From Rutstroemia sp. NJR-2017a BVV2 (lineage: Eukaryota > Ascomycota > Leotiomycetes > Helotiales > Rutstroemiaceae): a stretch of DNA of 64,000 nt. The stretch spans positions 1,291,130-1,355,129 of the forward strand of contig NJPS01000004.1 in NCBI GenBank assembly GCA_002946415.1. The letters run 5' to 3'. Below, one piece after another: positions 11,810 through 23,075 of the stretch (its first letter is position 1; each line of letters starts with the position of its first letter). A model generated the notes under the pieces. It was given only the letters and a program-made list of their open reading frames with translations. It made no database searches and had not been told where the DNA came from. The translations under genes were made by a program, and so were the position numbers.

Positions 11810-14219
11810 TCAAGCCGTCAGTACAAACTCACCACTGATGCCCTCAAAAGCCGTAATACTCCCACCCACCGCTTTCGAATCCCCAAAATACCTAATCCGA
11901 TACACCCCCTCCAGACTCCACTCCTCCGGCTCCCACGTAATCATCACCTCGCTGGTCCCCAGTATCTCACTCGTCTTCTTCCAGTTATACACCACACTCC
12001 AGTCACTATCGTCGCGAACGCGCTCCCAGCGATTACTCGCGGGTGAGAAATACTCGACGGACGCAAACGTCCCGCCGAGACGCAGATTATTGCGCGGATT
12101 GGCGCCCACGAATGTGGCGGTTATGGTGGAGAGTGCGGACTTGCTGTAGCTGGGCTGGACGTCGGATTTCACGTCCCCGTAGGATTTGAATGCCGGGTGC
12201 CCATCGTAGATGACGCCGGTGATGAAGGAGAGGGAGGTGTTGACGTTGTTGGGGGGGAGAGGGCCGGGTGGGGGCGTGGAGGAGGAGGCGCTGCTTAGGT
12301 AGGGGAGGTAGCTTAGGGTGAGGTTTATGTATGCGTTTAGGGTGTATGGGCCGTAGAGCGTGGAGGCGCCTTCGTACCGCTGGATACTGTATTCTTCAGG
12401 GGTGGCGATGTAATGAGTGTAGCTGTTTGCCGGGCCGCCGATTACGACTATGGGGTCGCTGGAGGAGGATGAAAGGATAGTGGAGGCGGCGGCTTCTTGG
12501 ATAGACTCTTTCCATCGTCGGCCAGACATGGTGGTGGCTTCGCCTGGACTGACGATTATGAGGAGTTGGCCCACTCGCAATACCTGCACATCGACTACGT
12601 TCGGAGTCCATAGGTAAGGAGACGTGATTTCTCCTACATCTAGCAGGATTGGCTTCGGATAGTGGCAACGCTGTTGTTGTTTGCTTGGTGCTTTAATGAA
12701 ACCAGAAACTACTCGCCAGACCGGCGATGCGTTGGGCGTATTTGGGTCGTTTTGAGTGAAGTCAAATGCGCCTGGGCCATCGGACGTTCCAGCGGCGAAG
12801 GAGTATCCTAGCGCGGCAGGGCATGTGTGCACATAACTTCCATTCGCCAACGGGAACGAGAAATTGGACATGTCCTGGAAAGTGTGGAAGGACTTTACTG
12901 AGGAGCCAGAAATTGCGGCTCCTTTCGAATCGAAATTGTCGTAGAGCTCTTTGGCAGGCTGAAACTGTCTCTTTCCAACCTCGTAGCAGGATGACGCACC
13001 ATTGTCTTTTACTCGGAAGAAAGGTCCACGAGCATGGCAGTATTGACTTCTGCCGTTACTGCAGGTACTGTTCTTGAAACTGCATTCTTGTCCTGAGCCA
13101 TCTTCGCACCATGCTCCAAGTACATTGGGACTCGTGTCTCCGACATTGGCTTGCGAAAACCCAGCCACGAAACCCTCAGCTGCATTATCTTCCTGAGAAA
13201 CACTCTTTTCGAACAAATCGGCAGCTACTCCTTTATTATCTCCCGAGATGAGAGTATTGTTTCCTAACATCGAGGTTCCATGGGTAGGGAACCAGGTCAA
13301 GACTCCAATGTTCTTGCCATCTGACGCTCGAGAGAACCTCAGCAAAGTAAGGTCCTTCTCGACAGACCCATCATCCTCAGTGCTAGCATTATACTTAGCT
13401 CGTTCCTCTGCGGGGTTTGCCAAGTATGCGTATAAACTTCTATTGATATTCGCCCCAAAAACCTTCGTCGAACCAACATCGAGGTACCCGGGCTGTAAGC
13501 TTGCATGCGCTCTGCGAATCGATAAGACCGCTCCATCGACGATAGCCTGATAACTCTGTTTATCGAAACCCTTGCTGGTGATTTGTGGAAGCAGGTAGTT
13601 CAGCCATGCGCCAGGACCTGAATGAGAATGTGTGCCTGTCACTGCAACATTATTCTGTCCATACACAGCAAAGTCGCTACCTAAGTTCGCAATGCCGTCA
13701 AGTATTCCATATCGCACCGCCGTGTCGCCTGACTGCGTATCCAGAACTAAGTATACGAATCGATCTTCGGGGTGGTCGATATCTCCGATGATAAAAGCTC
13801 GAGAATAAAGTCGTTGTCGTAGACCGGAACCAACTTGCTTCGTATCTGCATATCCCATCATATTGATTTCAACAACGGGGCTATGAAGTGTAAGTATAAT
13901 AGCTAATTTCAGAATGGAAAATATCATACCCAGTTATATCTGCTTTTCCAACACCCAGCAAATACTGGCTGCCTTTTGGGCTTCCAAACTGCTCTCCGCC
14001 ATGGCTCTCATGATTCTCGCTTTTGAAGATCCAGGGATTTGTCCCTTTCCACAGCGAAGAATGAGTAGCAATGCTATACAGCCACACAAGGCCACCAGTA
14101 ACAAGCACTATTCTGAGGATATTTATCAACCATCGTCTGAAGCTGTAGCTCTCCCGAGTCCGCTGGCGGTTGGTGGTAGGTTCGAAGGAGCCAGCCTTCG
14201 TTTCTGTGTCGAACTCCAT
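11810..14219 (-). CDS. Neutral/alkaline ceramidase, type II membrane-anchored
   Basis: Hydrolyses the amide bond of ceramide to sphingosine and a fatty acid. Two exons, 14219-13930 and 13880-11810 (intron 49 bp), give 786 aa. The join restores GKADITGPVVEINMMGYAD, the family's opening. A cytosolic N-terminus of about 28 residues precedes a hydrophobic segment at about 29-50, suggesting a signal anchor with a lumenal or extracellular catalytic domain. Metal-binding GTHSHSGPG is at residues 180-188. The nucleophile motif NVGDTSPN is at about 343-350 (Ser about 347), comparable to the NxGDxSPN of bacterial and human enzymes. A C-terminal Ig-like domain (NPRNNLRLGGTFASVEYF onward) completes the family architecture. 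Many N-x-S/T sequons fit a secretory location. No defects seen. Confidence 0.93.
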
Positions 14220-14613
14220 CCTCGTGGAGTATAATATGAATTGGGATTATTTGGAATTCCCTGTTTGCATGGGAATATGTTGATTGGTTTATCACATTGT
14301 GCTTGAAAGCTCGATGCTAGGAAGGTAGCGGCGAATTCCAAGCTTCCGTTGCTTCCTTCGATCGAGGAGCCTTACGCGCAAGGCAGCCAGCCAGCCTTAC
14401 TGTTCTGTGGATTTTCTTCTGCAGACTTGTGCATATCCGACAATATCTACGAGAGCCATTGAATTTCAAGTTTAAGTTTGTACAATAATTTTTACAAAAA
14501 GCTTTCAATCAGTAAATACTAGGGCTCATAGATCTATAATTCGTGCTCTAATTAGCATTTCTCACAATTCTCTCCTGAGCAATTGAACATCACATCGAAC
14601 AGACAATATCAAA
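14220..14613. promoter_or_regulatory. Divergent promoter region, ceramidase / SPF27
   Basis: 394 bp between two start codons on opposite strands. No coding signal. It must hold both promoters unless they extend into the genes. Confidence 0.45.
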
Positions 14614-15234
14614 ATGCCTCTCACAAACGCCATTCACGAATCTTTACCCTACATTGACAACGAACCCACGGCAGCTGAACGCACCGCAGCCACCGCCCTC
14701 ATAAACTCCGAGCTTTCCTCCACAACCTCACCACACCCATCTCTTCCCTCCCTACAACCCACGAACTTCTCTCCTCTCATCGAATCCGAGCTCGAGCGCG
14801 TCTCCTCCAGCAGTCCGCCCCAGCCCTTAAAAGCGATCGACCTCTCGCGCTACGAATCGCTGTCCCCTTCCCCATCCGCCAGCACAGACGAATTAGAGAC
14901 GCTGCTCTCGCAAGCGTACACATCCCAAACATATCTGAATCATCGACTTACCAATCTATCTCTGCTAGATCAGTTTGGGAAGAACTCGTGGCTGATTGGG
15001 AATGCGCAGTTGGAGGATATATTGAAGAATTTGGAGAGAGAGGTGGCGCAGACGAAAGATGAGATCGATCAGGTGGTGATAGCTAGGAAACAGAGGCAGG
15101 ATGAAGTAGAAGCGGAGATCAAGGGGTTGGAAGAGGGGTGGAAGAAGGGTGTAGGGAGAGTGTTGGAGACAGAAGTAGCGGCCGAACAAGTTAGGAGAGA
15201 GATACTTGAAAAGAGACGAGAGGGTGCTCGCTGA
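14614..15234 (+). CDS. cwf7: Pre-mRNA splicing factor SPF27/BCAS2 (Cwf7)
   Basis: A component of the Prp19/NineTeen complex that activates the spliceosome in the nucleus. Intronless, 206 aa, near the family length (about 190-225). The N-terminus MPLTNAIHESLPYIDNEPTAAE is typical (SLPYIDxxP followed by helices), with a Ser/Pro-rich segment at about 35-95. The second half is a long amphipathic/coiled coil (about residues 95-205) containing LLDQFGKNSWLIGNAQLEDIL, the conserved heart of the family. The coil ends in a basic, Arg-rich tail. ATG 14614 sits in an AT-rich leader. It is convergent with the PKA regulatory subunit gene. Confidence 0.88.
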   Translation: MPLTNAIHESLPYIDNEPTAAERTAATALINSELSSTTSPHPSLPSLQPTNFSPLIESELERVSSSSPPQPLKAIDLSRYESLSPSPSASTDELETLLSQAYTSQTYLNHRLTNLSLLDQFGKNSWLIGNAQLEDILKNLEREVAQTKDEIDQVVIARKQRQDEVEAEIKGLEEGWKKGVGRVLETEVAAEQVRREILEKRREGAR

Positions 15235-15636
15235 TGGGATTACTCTTTGGGATAGAAGTGACGAGAGAATATCCAAGACTCCAGCTCCAATACGAAGAGT
15301 TCTTTGGACCTGTAGATGGACAGTAGTATTTGGGCATCAGGCTCGGCGTTTAATTTCACACATTTCACAGACTTATGGAAATGTAGCAAGCAGTCACGAC
15401 GGAACTCATGAAATACACTTGCGCAATATTAATACTAGCATTCCAAAACCTAAGTGTCGCTCAATGCTTGCATAAGAATACAATAGAAAACAGCGATTCA
15501 AAGCTCAACTCTTGCTTGCATTCCCAGGTATTGAATCCATTACCCCAGGTCCCTGTAATCATCTCATGAACGAACGTAAACCTATATCTGAACGCCCTTA
15601 AGAAAATTTGATTCATCCCACTCCCGGTTTACTTCA
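15235..15636. other. Convergent intergenic region
   Basis: 402 bp between the SPF27 and PKA regulatory subunit stops; presumed 3' UTRs, no gene seen. Confidence 0.4.
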
Positions 15637-17064
15637 CTAGTTGTGAAGTGGATCAATGTGCTCGACGCTTACATATCTAGTTCGTCTCATAATGCTTTCA
15701 ACAGGTCCCAATAATCTTTGGAACCCATCTTTTCCTAGAGTGGCCACCTTGACTTCTGTCTTGCTAACAACACTCGCAGCTCTAGGGGCATCATTCAAAA
15801 GTGCCAGCTCTCCAAAGTAATCCCCTTTGTGGTATAGCTTCACGGGATTCTCTACGCCGTTCTTGTATGCTTCGGCCTCGCCGCTTTCCAGGAGATAGAA
15901 AGCTTCTCCGGCATCACCTTCGGTGATAATCGAGGTTCCAGGAGGATATTTTTGGGTTTCCAAAGCATCTGCGATCTTTGATCTCTCATACTTGGTCAAG
16001 GTCGAGAGAAGAGGAACCTCCTCAAGGAAGCTTTCGTAAAGGCGTCTACGTTGGAAGGTTGAGTCCATAAGGATTCGTCGGAAAGTTATACGATCCAAAG
16101 CCCAAAGAGTACATCCACTTGAAGCAGACATAACTGTAGCAGCTCTAGGCGCATTGTACATGAGAGCAAGCTCGCCGAATGATCCCCCAGGCTCGATTGT
16201 AGCTACCTTGGCGCCGAGACCATCTGGGCCAGGCTGTAATTGGCCGCTAGGGTTAACATATACATCAAACGAGCCCTTTTCTACGACATAAAAGAAGTCG
16301 CCTTGGTCGCCTTGCGAAATGACCTATAGAAGTCAGTAGAATTCAGATAACATAGAAGCACTGCAAGATACCTTAATTCCAGCAGCAGGGATGGGTTTCT
16401 CTACAAGAGCGCCCAGAACCTGAGCACTTTGCTCATCATCAAGGTGACTAAAGAGGAAATTTCCAGAGATTGACATTTTCAAACGTTCCACTTGTTCAGA
16501 GGTTTTGTGGTGGAATGGTGGAGACCAATTATCATTGGACGAAGCAGTTGGGTTGAGTGACTCGGCCGAAACTGAAGTTCGTCTTCCCATACCATAATGT
16601 TCAGGGAAGCCATCGCTCGCGGGTTTGAAAGAAGAGGGTGGGAAATCTCCGCTTGAATCTCCACCACCAAACGAATTCCCAAAGGAGGTCATCCCTTTCG
16701 AAAAGCCAAAACGGGGGGTTGTTGGCGATGTAATCGTATCGTTTTCATCCTCTTCTATGACCTTTGAAATCATACCAGAGCTTATTTGCTCATTTCCAAC
16801 GTTGTTCCCATCCCCACCGAATGGATTCATATGCGTTCCAAGTCGTCCAGGAAAAGTACTGCTAGCCATGTTCGATCGATCGACTGTAGCCGGCGATACT
16901 GACCGCAGGGGCTTATTTCGCGAGCTTAGCAAATTGGCACGTTCAACTTCCAGACGTCGGCCAAAATAGTTCGCACAGAATTGCAAAATATCTAAGGGTT
17001 GGTCTCTAAGAATCTCTCGATTGAGACTTTCGATTTCAGAGACGTATGCAGATGGTAGGGACAT
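15637..17064 (-). CDS. pkaR: cAMP-dependent protein kinase regulatory subunit
   Basis: Binds and inhibits the PKA catalytic subunit until cAMP releases it. Two exons, 17064-16372 and 16323-15637 (48-bp intron), give 459 aa. The join restores PAAGIKVISQGDQGDFFYVV. The N-terminal docking/dimerisation helix (about 1-45) contains LDILQFCANYFGRRLEVER. A Ser-rich linker is followed by the inhibitory sequence RRTSVS at residues 161-166; it has a phosphorylatable residue, as in RII-type subunits. Two cyclic-nucleotide-binding domains follow, each with an intact phosphate-binding cassette (FGELALMYNAPRAATV and FGELALLNDAPRAASV). The upstream kilobase contains many short open frames and splice-like sites, suggesting a long, possibly spliced 5' leader. 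Confidence 0.95.
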
Positions 17065-17960
17065 TCGAACACGCGGTTGATGAAACTTGGAAGCTCAATG
17101 CCTTTGTTTACAAAGAGTAAACAGTTGTAGGGACAGGTGAGTTGGAGTCTATTGCACAGCAAGATGCGGGCGATTGCAAGCGGTTGATGGTCAAGCCTGT
17201 GTAATCTGCATGGTTAGGTAACAATTCAGTCAGTCTTCTTACATAGATGAGAATTGGCATAGGTGAATTCCAAGAGATGAATAACTCACGACAAGTATAA
17301 TCCCTAGCTAGCAAGAGCTCGAATGTTCTTGTTGTACTAACTGACTCTGCAATAGAGAGACGGAGCTTAGCAACTAATCCCACCGAATGTTGTATGATGG
17401 CAAGTGGAGCTGCTAACCTGCTGATAGAAGGATTAAAAACCGTCGTCTTCTCTGCCAGTAGGATGGAATGATCAGGGGATCGTGTAGAGCGGATTGGATT
17501 GGATTGAGATTGTTGTTGAGTAAGGTGCTGAAATAAAAAGATGGAAGGCAGGTATGTAGGTATGTAGGTAGGGTAGGGGGGTCGAAGTTCAAAAGGAGTA
17601 GGTATCAATATCAAGGAGGGGAAATAGCAAAGCTTGCCTAATGAGTGGGAGTGGGAAGGAGTGCTTGCCTTGCCTTGTAAGTCGCAACTTTAGGATGTTC
17701 GCTTGGAATTGGCGAGACGTGGGGAGGGGATCGGCAGTGGGAAAGAACAAAGGTAATTGGACCTTGGGTGTTCTACGAGAAGTTCGAGAAGAATACTAGA
17801 AGGAATGGAAGCAACGATAAGCAGCACGACGGAGGTACTTGATGCGTGATTGCGGCGATGCAGAAGGCAAAGTGCAAAATGTATGGAGGAGCCCAGAGGA
17901 GGTACGTCTAATTTATTTATGTTTAGATAGCTAGGTGTCGTTGCACGATGCGCTCGCTGT

Positions 17961-18013
17961 TTTTGCGTTTCTCCTTTTCTGTTTGCGTTTTGCGTTTGCG
18001 TTTTGCGTTTTTC
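17961..18013. repeat. TTTGCG/TTTTGCG repeat cluster upstream of pkaR
   Basis: The sequence repeats GCGTTT or GCGTTTT five times within about 50 bp. It is on the promoter side of pkaR, roughly 900 bp from the start codon. Confidence 0.6.
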
Positions 18014-18761
18014 TTTTTCGAGTTCTGAGGAAGAAAGAAGTTGCTGCTTGCTAGGAACGGAATTTGAGAATGAGTAAGGGCTTCCCAAAAGTTCCCCTGG
18101 AGGTATTTTATATCAGCTTACCCCAGTATGTTTGGGTTGGTAATTGCTATGGATCATATATTCTCCTCGAGCGCATGAAGGTATATCCTCATCTCAAGGT
18201 AGGTCAGTAGGTCGACCGGTCTTACAATTACATATGCAAACAGAGGAAATCAATTGCAATTACCCTCACACGCCCCAGCTCTGTGGACTTTCATTGCATT
18301 TTGATATAAATACCCAAGTCAGACAAGAAACTATTGACTGCCGACCTACCTAATCTAAACATTCGAGAGCATCGTAATAGATGCACAAAGAAACCGGCGG
18401 AGGATTGCTCAAATCCGTAACATGAATCAGGAAGAGTCTTCTTGAAATGAGAGCGCCGAGAGATATTCGCAAATAATAGATAATTCAGTCGATAGTATAT
18501 TTCCACTTTGGTGGGGGCCGGCAATAAATGCGATTGTGCGATTCTACGGGTCTGTCCAAGCAGTACAGAGGGGAAGACTGCAATTCCAAAAGTTTTAAAG
18601 TGCCAATATCCTCCTCTCCTGTCTTCGAGCAAGTACTTTCGTACCGTCGTCGAAGTTGTCGTCTGGAGATACAGGTACAGGTCGGCCTCCAGGCTTCATC
18701 TCCACCTCTCCACCTCGGCCTCCTATACTACGAGTCTACGACATGCATGGCATTTAGTGGA

Positions 18762-18769
18762 TCACGTGA
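18762..18769. promoter_or_regulatory. TCACGTGA palindrome (E-box type)
   Basis: A perfect 8-bp palindrome of the kind bound by fungal bHLH factors such as Cbf1/Pho4. It sits mid-way in the shared upstream region. One site can occur by chance, so function is only suggested. Confidence 0.3.
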
Positions 18770-19620
18770 CTACGCACCTAGGGAAGTAGCCGAAATCGAA
18801 GCTTCTCGAGCTGGCTGGCGAGGCTGGTTCGCGGTTCCAAAACGTCATAGCTAGCAGCTAGCAACAGCTGGTACGAGATAGCTTCAGCTCTCCTGCAACT
18901 TATGCTGCAAGTTACCCAGGCGTCCCAAAAGTCCCAAAAGGAGCTCCAGTACCACCAAAATTGCCATTGCGAGGAACGTAATGTGATCCATGCTTTTACG
19001 GAGCACAGGACTTTCGTAATTATCATGACTCTTGCTCCGTCCTTGCTGGCTGCTGGCTGCACCGGTGGGGGATGGTGGCATCAGCGGATGGACAGATCAA
19101 TTGACGTGATTCCCATCCTTTGCTGGATACGACAATATTTGCCGCCCTTTGTACTAAAGTACGAAGGTATAAGATATAAAATTAGTTACGGAGGAGAGCT
19201 AGATAGGAACACCAACAGTCAATATCCCAAGATTCACAACAATACCTAGTAACTCACTCCTTTGCTACCCAGTTCCCAGTAGCAATTTCCTTTCACAGAC
19301 CAACTTTTTCTTCTCCACCTCATCTGCTCTGCCAACCTCTGTCTTCCCGTCTACCCACTACCCACCACCCACCACCCACCCACCACCCACTTGCTATCAT
19401 CAACCTCCCCAACACATAACTTTATACATTCCTTTTCAATAACCTGCGATCAGCACAAACTGTCGAAGAGATTGATTGGCCGCATTTACAGCCGGCGATC
19501 TCTTACTGTTTGATTGAATATTAGCCTGCCCGGACGGGAGCACCTTCAAGTTTCCTGCTTATCTCTCTTACGCTCGATTTGGCTGTGGGCTGTGGGCTGT
19601 GTTTCGTGCGCACTCGAACC

Positions 19621-19642
19621 GTTTTGCGTTTTGCGTTTTGCG
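19621..19642. repeat. TTTTGCG triplet repeat upstream of the Crp1/Mdg1-like gene
   Basis: Three consecutive GTTTTGC units, the same motif as the cluster upstream of pkaR, about 280 bp before the ATG of the right-hand gene. Confidence 0.6.
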
Positions 19643-19726
19643 CCAATCTGCCTAATAATTTCCGATACCACCTGCGAACCTACCAACTACCTAGTATCTA
19701 TCTACTTACCTGCCTGCCAACCACTT

Positions 19727-19777
19727 ACCTACCTACCTTACCTTACCTTACCTTACCTCACCTCACCTCACCTATCT
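19727..19777 (+). repeat. ACCTT/ACCTC pentamer tract in 5' leader
   Basis: About ten pyrimidine-rich pentamers in a row (ACCTA, then ACCTT, then ACCTC), some 140 bp before the start codon. Such CT-rich tracts are common before transcription starts of strongly expressed fungal genes. Confidence 0.5.
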
Positions 19778-19916
19778 CAATTCAATATCGTTTTCTGAGA
19801 ATCCAGTCCTCAACACGCCCGCGTCCATTGCATATCCACCTCATCTCATCCTCCTGCGGACGCCATCTTCTTCCTCCTCCTTATCCGCAGCTTGCTTAAT
19901 TCTTTCGCGCATCAAA

Positions 19917-22900
19917 ATGGGCAGCTTCGTCTTCAAATGGTACGTTCTTGCTTTTATCCTGTGCTCGGCATAATGCATCCTGCATGCCGTTTCTGTTATT
20001 CCTTCGACGCGCAATAAGATCGGCACTGGCTCTCCATTGTCGTTCCGTATCGCCATTCATCTCTTGCTCAGTTGCAGATACTGCTTCTCAATAACCACAG
20101 TTGCTCGTGAAATTACTCCTGACGCAATTATTGTCATACAATTGATCGCACCGTTGCTGACAAGAAATCGCGCTTAGGGAGCATCCCGCAGAAGAAGTTT
20201 TCGTCACCGGCACATTCGATGACTGGTCCAAGAGCGAGAAACTCATAAAAAAGGGCGATATATTCGAGAAGGACGTCCAGCTGGCAAACGCTGACGAGAA
20301 GATTTATTACAAGGTGTGTGCAATTTCGAAGCATGTTGAGCGAAGAAGAACGGGTAAACAGATTGTGCTTGGAGGGAGCATCAAGAACTTTTCGCCAAAA
20401 TGCGCCACCAAGTGGTCAAACATTCTGGATTCGAGGTTTGCGTTATTGTGAATCTGAAGAACCTGGAAAGGTGCTTCTTACCAATTTCTGCACTTATGAC
20501 GCATACGAGCCTCCGACTCTCCACCAGTTTTTTCCTTGGAGAACTCAAAAGCTCCACATCATCGCTGGCAAATTATCGCTTCCCTAGTGACGCAGGCTTT
20601 CTTTCTGCTCGTGTGATCCGGAGGCAGGCAGGGCCCCGCTCATTCAAAACCCCGCTTGTTTGTTTGTTTGTGTTCAATTGTTCAGCTATGTTCAGCTACC
20701 GGTCATCTTTAAAAGCTAGCCTTGTCTCCATTTCTTGACCGCTCTCATACTTCTACATACTCGCATCTACGTAACATTTCGTAAACCAAAAACTAATTCG
20801 AGACCTTTCACAGTTTGTTGTCGACGGTAACTGGGTTACAGATCACACTGCGCCACAGGAAAACGACGCGTCAGGAAACCTCAACAACGTCCTTACAACC
20901 GATAGAATTGTGAAGCACACCCCCGCAACGGCTGGAATCATGTCTGGAGTCGCACCAACATCGACGACTTCTGAGTTGGCGAAAAATGTTCCTCTAGAGA
21001 AAGAGAAAGCACCACTAGAACAGAACGGCTCGTCAGGCCTACCTGGCGCTTTCCCCGAAACTCCTGCGCTTGAGGAGAAGAACGATGAATTTTCAGTAAA
21101 TCCCCTTCCTGCTGCAGATGGCGCTGTCAATCCCATCAGGCTCCAGCCTGGAGAGAATGTTCCAGATCCTAGCTCCTTCACTACCAACAGCATTACTTCC
21201 GGCGTACACGACGATCCCGAGCTTGTTGCCGCCGACAAAGCTAAGTCGGAAGCAGAGCCAACCTTTGGCATATCTCCACTTCCAGCTTTCGCTGGCGCTG
21301 TGAACCCAGTAAAGGTTGCGCCGGGAGAGAAGATACCATCCTCGAACACCTTGACAACTAATACCATCGACTCCGGTGTGCGCACTGACAAGGAGTCTTA
21401 TGAGAACAGTGGTGCCTTGGGTACTGCTCCAGTCCTTCCCCCGGTTGTGACTCCGGCGGCTGAGCGTGAACGCAATGGCACTGGCATTTTAGACCTGCCT
21501 CTAGTGTCTAAGGGCTTAATCCCCGAGTCAAGCTTACCTATGGGTGAATCTGGTGTAGGAGCATATGACGCGACTCCAACTATTCAATCCGCAGGACCCC
21601 AAAGCACCACCTCAATGCTTGCGGCAAATGTGCCACTCGAATCCTCCAAAGTCCCGGAAATCGTCAAGAAGAGCCAGGAAGCAACAGGTGTAAGCCCTGA
21701 AGCTAGTGCTGTCCCTGAAGAGGTATCCCACAAGACCGAATTAGAGAAAGAACTCAAGAAGGAGGTTCCTGTTGCCCCGGTCACGTCCGATGGTACCGTT
21801 GGGGCGGGTATCACTGCGACTGAGGCCGCTGCTGCTGTTGGTGGAGCTGCGATTGCTCTAGGAGGCGCTGTCGTTGCTGCCGTATCTAGCATTCCAGAAA
21901 AGCTCCCAGCATCTATTACGACCAATCTACCGGAGACGCTTAACAATGCGTCAGAATCTGTCACAACCAACGTTCCAAAAGCCGTCAACACGGTCTCGGA
22001 ATCTATCGCAACGAATGCGCCAAAAGCTTTCAATGCGGTTTCAGAATCTGTCACAAATAGCTTGCCAGAATCTGCACCCAAGATTCCGGAATCTGTAACG
22101 AGTAGATTGCCAGAATCTGTACAGCAATCTATTAACTCCATGAATGCCGCATCTACTGCCAAAGATACGCCAGAGGTGGTAAAGGAGTCCATTGCGGAAT
22201 CTGGCCAAAGCCCAGAGGCGGCTGCCAACGAGAAAGCCGTTCTTGAAAAGAAGGCAGTTGAGCAGGAACTACTCTCTGAAGTCAAGCCTGAGACATCTAC
22301 TGGCGAGCCAGCACCTAAAATCGAAAGTGTAGCAAAGGACACCCCAGGATTGGTCAAGAAGTCAATTGCTCAGTCCGGTCAGAGTCCAGAAGCTGCTGCG
22401 AACGAGGAAGCCGTCCTAGACAAGAAGGCCGTGGAAAAAGAGCTGTTGTCTGAAGTCAAGCCAGAAACTTCCACGGGCGAGCCAGCACCTAAGATTGAAT
22501 CCGTAGCCAAGGATATTCCAGCAGTGGTGAAGGATTCAATCACTAAGGCAGGCCGAAGTCCGGAGGCTACAGCGAACGATGAGGCGGTACTGGAAAAGAA
22601 AGCAGTTGAGAAGGAGCTTTTGTCAGAGATCAAGCCGGACATGGCTTCTGGAGAACCAGCCCCTGAACCTACCAGCAACGCCCTTGTGCCTCCAACTGAG
22701 GTAAAGTCAGCTGTATCGCGTGACGTGTCACCACACACCATTCCAGAAGAACAAACAGCGCCAGTCGTTACCACAGGAGTGGAGTCTACGCCAGCTGCTG
22801 AGACTTCGGCGGCTGCAAAGGCCACTGAAACTCAAACTGCGCCAACCGTCACTAGTGGAGTTGCATCGACCGAAACTGCCGAGACGTCTGCTCCTGCACC

Positions 22901-23075
22901 AAGCACACCCCCCAAGGAAGACGGCCCTGCTACTCCTGCCAAAACCTCCACTGATGAAGCTACCCCATCAAGCAGTAAAGCAACAGAAAGCCTAACTAGC
23001 TCCGCTGCAGCAGACAAGAAGAAGAAGCGTACCAGCATTTTCGGCAAGTTGAAGGCTAAATTCCACAAGGAATAA
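19917..23075 (+). CDS. Crp1/Mdg1-like protein with N-terminal CBM48/AMPK glycogen-binding domain
   Basis: Exons 19917-19939, 20178-20313 and 20814-23075 give 806 aa. Introns of 238 and 500 bp are the longest in the housekeeping block. Joins restore FKWEHPAEEVFVTGTFDDW and YYKFVVDGNWVTDHTAP, an E-set glycogen-binding fold of the AMPK-beta/CBM48 type over about residues 1-85. The rest is disordered, acidic and Ala/Glu/Pro/Ser-rich, ending in KKKKRTSIFGKLKAKFHKE. A basic FGKLK tail also ends yeast Crp1 (which binds cruciform DNA) and Mdg1 (linked to pheromone signalling), so homology to that family is likely. Internally there are two LPAxxGAVNPxxxxPGE units, about six short SESVTTNxP-type repeats after an Ala/Gly-rich hydrophobic stretch (about residues 345-365), and three 58-residue repeats. 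Molecular function in filamentous fungi is not established. Confidence 0.85.
22158..22679 (+). repeat. Three tandem 174-bp (58-codon) repeats inside the Crp1/Mdg1-like gene
   Basis: Units start at 22158, 22332 and 22506, exactly 174 bp apart. Each encodes a copy beginning AKDTPxxVK or AKDIPAVVK and ending near SGEPAP or TGEPAP. Copies 1 and 2 are closest; copy 3 has diverged at its end. Confidence 0.9.

Larger units (their letters stand above)
17065..19916. promoter_or_regulatory. Long divergent promoter region between pkaR and the Crp1/Mdg1-like gene
   Basis: 2.85 kb between two divergent start codons. No open frame here has recognisable homology, although several of 60-170 codons exist. 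The region holds TTTTGCG-type repeats at both ends, a TCACGTGA octamer, and pyrimidine-rich ACCTT/ACCTC and CCACCCA runs just upstream of the right-hand gene. Confidence 0.5.

Noticed and set aside
17108..17614. 168-codon minus-strand open frame upstream of pkaR
   Set aside because: Low-complexity start (PTYIPTYLPS) from a CT-rich leader, no domain, same strand as pkaR. More likely 5' leader with introns.
18820..18850. tRNA-like B box (GGTTCGCGGTTCC)
   Set aside because: No A box or cloverleaf could be formed around it. No tRNA or rRNA gene was recognised anywhere in the window.
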